From Isoetes taiwanensis (Eukaryota > Streptophyta > Lycopodiopsida > Isoetales > Isoetaceae): a stretch of 64,000 bases of DNA. The notes under the pieces are model-generated. The model ran no database searches. It was not told the origin of the DNA and saw only the letters and a list, made by a program, of their open reading frames with translations. This document shows, one piece after another, positions 59,627 through 64,000 of this stretch. Each line of letters starts with the position of its first letter. The stretch's first letter is position 1. The stretch lies in NCBI GenBank assembly GCA_021234155.1, contig JAJEKV010000024.1:11320913-11384912 (forward strand). The letters are read 5' to 3'. Both the position numbers and the translations under genes were made by a program.

Positions 59627-59689
59627 GCAAAGTGTATTCTCGAATACACTTTGCCTCATTCATGATGAGCAAGGTGTATTCGAATACAC
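59627..59689. repeat. Palindrome pair after DUF7869 copy B
   Basis: GTGTATTCTCGAATACAC at 59632-59649 and GTGTATTCGAATACAC at 59674-59689, exactly 42 bp apart, with GCAAA/TTTGC flanks on the first. A decayed right arm (CACTTTGCC) lies about 42 bp further upstream. The spacer is itself an inverted repeat (GCCTCAT...ATGAGC). They begin about 190 bp after the stop codon. Confidence 0.9.
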
Positions 59690-60050
59690 TTAAGTTGTAA
59701 ATTTTGTGTGTAATCATGGAGATTTTATCTCCAACATTTGAATATACGAATTTTTATCACACGACTTTATTTTAATTGTTTTTAAGACTTGTACTTCCTC
59801 AATTTTAGGGTTCTCTCAAAAACATTGTTCAAAAAGAATTTAAGTTGTAACAATAAACGCCACTTTGAAATGGTATTTTTTCCCTTTGCACAAAAAGAAA
59901 TTGTTATTTTGGGGGTCAAAACATCATTTTATGTCTAAAATTTTTTTTGCCCTATTTTGACCCCTTTTTGATTAAAAAAAGGGAATCTTTGAGGAATATT
60001 CCTTTTGCTCCCGTTTCAATGTTATTCTCCCGTTTAATAAGTAATCTTGT
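59690..60050. other. 3' flank of DUF7869 copy B
   Basis: AT-rich; contains GGGAATCTTTGA and two CCCGTTT motifs at 59981-60040, also found after the methyltransferase gene. No gene. Confidence 0.4.
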
Positions 60051-60275
60051 TCCAAGCTTAGTCATTTTGCAGACCTTCAGATTTTTCTAATTTAAAAGCC
60101 AAAATCCTTGAAATCTTCCTGATTACTTAATATACTACAAACTGTAAATAATACTAAGAAAGTTCTTGCCAAGGCAACCACTGTTAAAGCTGTTTTCTTG
60201 CAATTCTATTCGTTTTGAAATCTATGCCAAAAGCTGTTTTGCTTCCAAATATACCCACCGTAACTTATGGCTGAG
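60051..60275 (-). repeat. 225-bp repeat, inverted partner of 15566-15790
   Basis: Reverse-complement match to 15566-15790; see that entry. The two copies face each other across about 44 kb. Confidence 0.85.
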
Positions 60276-60639
60276 GGGCAACCCAAAAAACACTTACATT
60301 ACATTCGGTTTAATTGTATGTTGACAGGTGGCATGATTTTGTAAGGAATGTTTAAGTAGATTTCACGTTCAATATTTCATGTGTCAACACTGCAAAGATG
60401 TCACTTTAGGTGACAGTCTCATCTATCAACACTGCCTCTGCGACTCTATGCATTGGCAGTGTTTCGCATACATTCTTGTATATAGAACAATTCCTTTGTT
60501 TATCACATGCCTATTCTGCTAGTAATATTGTCCAATTTTTTCCTCCACACACCAGAGCTTGATATGATTTGTTCTTTTAAGAAAATAAGAAGAAATTAAA
60601 TTTTTGAACAAGGGGTCTATGGTATTCACCGCCAAATAT

Positions 60640-60930
60640 GAACAAGGCCGTTGAAATCCTTCGAGTTCAACTATCTCCTTACCCAGGAAGAAACGAAGCT
60701 TTTTCAATACCCCTTTTATTTCTGGTACCTTCAAACGCAGATCCCGTTATCCAAAACCCCCAGTTATTTACCAACAAAATTAGTTCCTCAGCTAAGGTTG
60801 TTGTATTGCTCTGTCTTATGAATTCAAGCAAATCAGCTTCTAAGAACCTCCTAAAATCTTCTTTCTCTAAAAGAGCTTGATCCTGAATTTGCCAATATAT
60901 ATCCACTAGAAAAAGTGCCCAGCGTTGCTG
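60640..60930 (-). pseudogene. Possible alpha/beta-hydrolase fragment
   Basis: The minus strand reads ALLEKEDFRRFLEADLLEFI, then LAEELILLVNNWGF. The pattern resembles the cap region and the NDWGF stretch that precedes the late catalytic strand in plant alpha/beta-hydrolases. The expected following motif is not in frame. No nucleophile elbow or catalytic residues are visible. The match is by wording only and is tentative. Confidence 0.35.
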
Positions 60931-60954
60931 GGCTTTTGTCATGTGTAAGCTCAA

Positions 60955-62061
60955 AACTAACTAAGATATTGGTGGATTTAAGTTTACGATGTACGAAGGA
61001 AAAAAATGGCATCCAACGTTGCTGTGAAAAGTTGGTAACTTCTAAATGATAATCCTACAAACTCATTTTGGAGAGTGCTACCGTATGGCACACTTGTTGC
61101 AACAAAGTGTGCTTGTATTTTATGTGAATACAAAATGTTTTAACATTAAGAACGTGTGCAAATATTCTTTCAATCATTATACAGTATTATCTACAAATGA
61201 AAATTGGCATCTTGAAATCCAAGAAGCAAAGAATTTATATTGTTTCAAAGCCTTTGTGTGCGCTTGAGAGGCATGTTTGTAGAGGGAAGTCAGGGGGCAT
61301 CTTTGCAATAATCATAAGTAATTGCTCTAACCTAGTTAAGTCTGTAAATATCCTTGTCACCTGATAAGAAGCCTATCTCCACCAATCTCATGCTGAATTG
61401 CTGCAAGCACCTACAGCACCAACAAAGTCACCGGTGCATTTGCAAGCATTAATGTCTACAGGAAGCAGTACAGAGAGCAAAACTACACTTGATCTTCTCA
61501 AAGGCCACCTCTGGTTGCCCAATGTCTCCCTTTCAAAGGCTAGGTTAAACCCCCATGGGCTGAGTGTGTTGGTCATCATGGTTGTTTGTCTCCGAACACA
61601 TCCGTTGAATTACGAGCAAAGGAATATGATTAGGATGTGCTTAAAACCATAAAATAAAATTTCAAATTAGCCCAGAAAAAAAAAATAGGCCATAAATAGT
61701 GGGAAGTTACTATCCCAGCAAATTCGCCACAAACCAATTTGATCTTCATATTGAAGTACCTGGATTGAAAACCAAGATGCTTGATCCAGCACCAACTGCA
61801 GTCTTGTTATTATCTAAATATCTCAATTACCAGGGCCCATTGGCATAACTTGTATCAAAAATCAAGTTTGGTTTGATGGGAAAAGGGATGTTTGTGTGCT
61901 GCAAAGGCAGGTTGCAGCAGGATCAAAATAAAAACTGCTATCTATGATATCCAATTTTCTCTGTCTCAAAATTGAGTAAGAATATAGCGTAATAAATGAA
62001 TGAATTGATTGTTTACAGGAAACTCAGAATCCAGTGACTTGTACATCTCAATATCCATATA
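60955..62061. other. Unassigned region
   Basis: No gene is recognised. A plus-strand stretch at 61398-61560 (LLQAPTAPTKSPVHLQALMS) is coding-like and unassigned. Confidence 0.4.
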
Positions 62062-63827
62062 TCATTGAAATAATATTGCCTTCTCCCCCTTATGCTTGTA
62101 CAAACCAAAGGCATGGTTAGCGGCCTCCTCGCCAACAGCAAAGCCAACTGCCGCCCCTCCAACCAAGCCTAAAAAGGCACCTGCCATACAGTAGAAAGTC
62201 TAAACATTAAGAGAATTTAGGCAGAGTCAATTATCAGTTACAATCATAAAGAAAAAGGAGGTGACTTGTCAAGGTGCTAATGTAAGGCTGAAGGTAACTG
62301 TTATGAAAAAGCTAGCATATGGCTCTAACTTATATCAAAACTTCAACAGTAATGAAGCAGCCACAAAAGGATGAACACAACGAAGATGTGATGATTACCT
62401 TTGCAAACTAAAAATCTCTAACTATCTCCATACCTCATTAACAGAGAACCTGTACACTTCTCCAACCAACCCATCATGTCATTGCTGCAATTATAGCATA
62501 CATGCTATTTCCAAGTGCTCAACTAATGCTCAAGTATAATAATCATATAAGTAACCTTTCACTACTGACTCGTATAACATTGTATATGTCTTGAGGCGCA
62601 TCAATCCTCCCTGCCATCTTGATGCAGAGAGTGCCCAGTCAAGTATTAAATTCCATGTTGCAGGCTTTTGAATGCAGGCTATTTTTGCAACATAGACAGG
62701 AACAAAGATGAAAAAGCCCTTTCTGAAAAAAAAATCATCTGTCAGCACTCAGTAAAACGAAAGAAGGCCTTGTAGTTGCTTTGTCAGCATTCAGTAAAAG
62801 ACCTTGTGGTTGACTTTGACAGTTCGATCCATCTATCCTCAAGCAAGGGTAAAAAGGGCTATCCAGAAAAATGTCTTAGTGATGTACTTAAAAGTCATCA
62901 TAGGTCAAAGAAAAGATGTCAGAGCAAGGACCAAACTTCCGAGTTCAATAATATCATTGCTCTCCCTCAAGGACTCGGTTAAAGGCCTGTTGCTGCTGCT
63001 TAAGGACATATGGTTTCTGGTCTGTCAATCTACCATGATAGTTCCTATGCACTTTTCATGTAAATTCTTAATTTTTGCTTCCAAAGCACATGCCTGATAT
63101 ACACAGCTTGCCTTAATACTGTACTGTTAGTCATGGCAAATATTGTCCCCAGATTTGAGCCTAAAGATCAAAGTTCCAGGTTGAAATGGTACAACAATTC
63201 TAATGTGGAAGAAAACTCACAAAGGCCATTACTTATTTTCTTCTGATCGACAAGGCAAAAACTTGCACATATGGATGCCTCGATATAAGGATCATGATTA
63301 ATTTGAGCCAAGTAAAAGGACGTACCTGGCACACTGTGAGAATACCGGGTAACACATGAAAGCTGAAGTGAGTCCGCCAATTAGTGCGCCCACGGCAGAA
63401 ACTTGAGCCCCTTGCCTCATTAACTTTAGCTGTATGGATATTGTTACGTGAGTGCTTGGAAATTGAGTGCTTGGAAACTGGTTCCTAGGTTTCTCAACTA
63501 CTAAAACAATGTCTCTCATTCTGCAGGCTCTTGGAAATCCTGTTTGTAACAGTACTTACAATAGTCTCTCTGCCAAAGCCTGCAATGCATCCAACACTTC
63601 CACTGTTCAGGATAATCCGGCAGTAGTGATGCCTAGGTAGTCGATTCTTGTGAGTTACAGTTGTCTGATTGATATCTGCATAAAGCACATCCTCATCATG
63701 TAACGCATCACCGATCATATGAAGCAAAACTTATAAGGGAGACTTACAATATGACCCATCCTGATCCCTGCGCCAGTAACGTGAAAATATGAAGTCCCTT
63801 TTCGTGTCAAAAAAGAACGGATTCCGT
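62062..63827 (-). CDS. START-like domain gene with Gly-rich C-terminal exons, partial
   Basis: Clean minus-strand exons with consensus splice sites. 63827-63748 reads TKRDFIFSRYWRRDQDGSY. 63675-63560 reads INQTTVTHKNRLPRHHYCRI, then LNSGSVGCIAGFGRET. 63429-63326 reads LKLMRQGAQVSAVGALIGGL, then CYPVFSQCA. A last exon, 62180-62062, reads GAFLGLVGGAAVGFAVGEEA, then NHAFGLYKHKGEKAILFQ and a stop. The first three join in phase; the last does not, so at least one exon between is unplaced. The first two resemble the RYWRR-DDGSY...HP..P...yVR..-SGG pattern of the START domain in EDR2-type proteins. The later ones encode two hydrophobic glycine-rich segments not expected there. Two adjacent genes, or a fusion, are possible. 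Frames are intact, so this may be an expressed host gene entering from the right. Confidence 0.55.
62530..62735 (-). CDS. Candidate exon, unrecognised
   Basis: Minus strand after TTTTTTTTCAG, reading KGFFIFVPVYVAKIACIQKP and continuing LILDWALSASRWQGGLMRLK. It may be an exon of the surrounding gene or unrelated. No family is recognised. Confidence 0.3.
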
Positions 63828-64000
63828 CTGAATATAAAAAACATCTGAACTATAAACTGAACAATCCGAGAAACTGACACATGAACAACCTTTTGAAATA
63901 TTTAGGATCAAATGTTCCATAACAATGTCCGAATGACCATCTATATGTTCCACCAGCTCCAAATCACCTGTTAATGTATCCCATCTGTAAATATAATTCC

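Noticed and set aside
1-64000. tRNA or rRNA genes
   Set aside because: No cloverleaf with A and B boxes or rRNA core was recognised by eye; the tRNA-Met complementarity seen belongs to LTR primer sites.

Overview
The window is nuclear DNA of a land plant with a large, repeat-rich genome. The evidence is plant-type Ty1-copia elements with tRNA-Met primer sites, a PPR fragment, an importin-7/8 (SAD2-type) fragment, an ABF-type bZIP fragment, a polyol-transporter fragment, canonical GT-AG introns and high A+T. A non-seed plant such as a fern would fit best, because intron-containing ParB-methyltransferase and DUF7869-type genes are not usual angiosperm cargo; that placement is inference. No host gene is complete and clean. 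The window is a patchwork of mobile elements, duplicated blocks and broken gene fragments.

Layout. 1-5800 is one copy of a block that recurs at 33171-38945. It holds pieces of an unrecognised multi-exon gene and a copia element already carrying a second, nested copia element. 5898-8335 (minus) is a decayed DUF7869 gene, arranged head-to-head with a plus-strand gene at 8700-13825. The latter encodes a ParB-like segment followed by a beta-class DNA amino-methyltransferase and is interrupted by an antisense LINE fragment. 14.6-18.9 kb has a PPR remnant in two copies. 19250-21660 is a second DUF7869 gene (copy A). 23968-24980 is a minisatellite. 25608-26634 is a broken importin gene. 29743-31050 (minus) is an RPA70-like gene lying between inverted repeats. 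36022-42783 is a nested copia pair. 43-53 kb is mostly unrecognised, with small host-gene fragments. 54178-59444 is DUF7869 copy B, split by a 2674-bp terminal-inverted-repeat transposon. The right edge holds a possible hydrolase fragment and exons of a START-domain-like gene that leaves the window.

The most unusual system is the set formed by the DUF7869 genes, the ParB-methyltransferase gene and a family of short palindromes, GTGTATTC and GAATACAC separated by 0-2 bases. These palindromes lie upstream of, inside introns of, or just after these genes and I found none elsewhere. In the main intron array, four copies are spaced exactly 42 bp apart, then two more are 42 bp apart; the copies after DUF7869 gene B are also 42 bp apart. 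Neighbouring copies pair into longer hairpins. I read the set as remnants of one mobile-element family with its own DDE-like recombinase candidate, its own DNA methyltransferase and a repeated cis signal. The parts are seen in the sequence; their working together is inference.

Many reading-frame breaks may not be biological. Differences between duplicated copies concentrate at CTG/CAG trinucleotides, which appear as CCG or CG in the broken copy, and at A/T homopolymers. This is the pattern expected of uncorrected long-read errors at CHG-methylated cytosines, so 'pseudogene' calls here should be read with that in mind.
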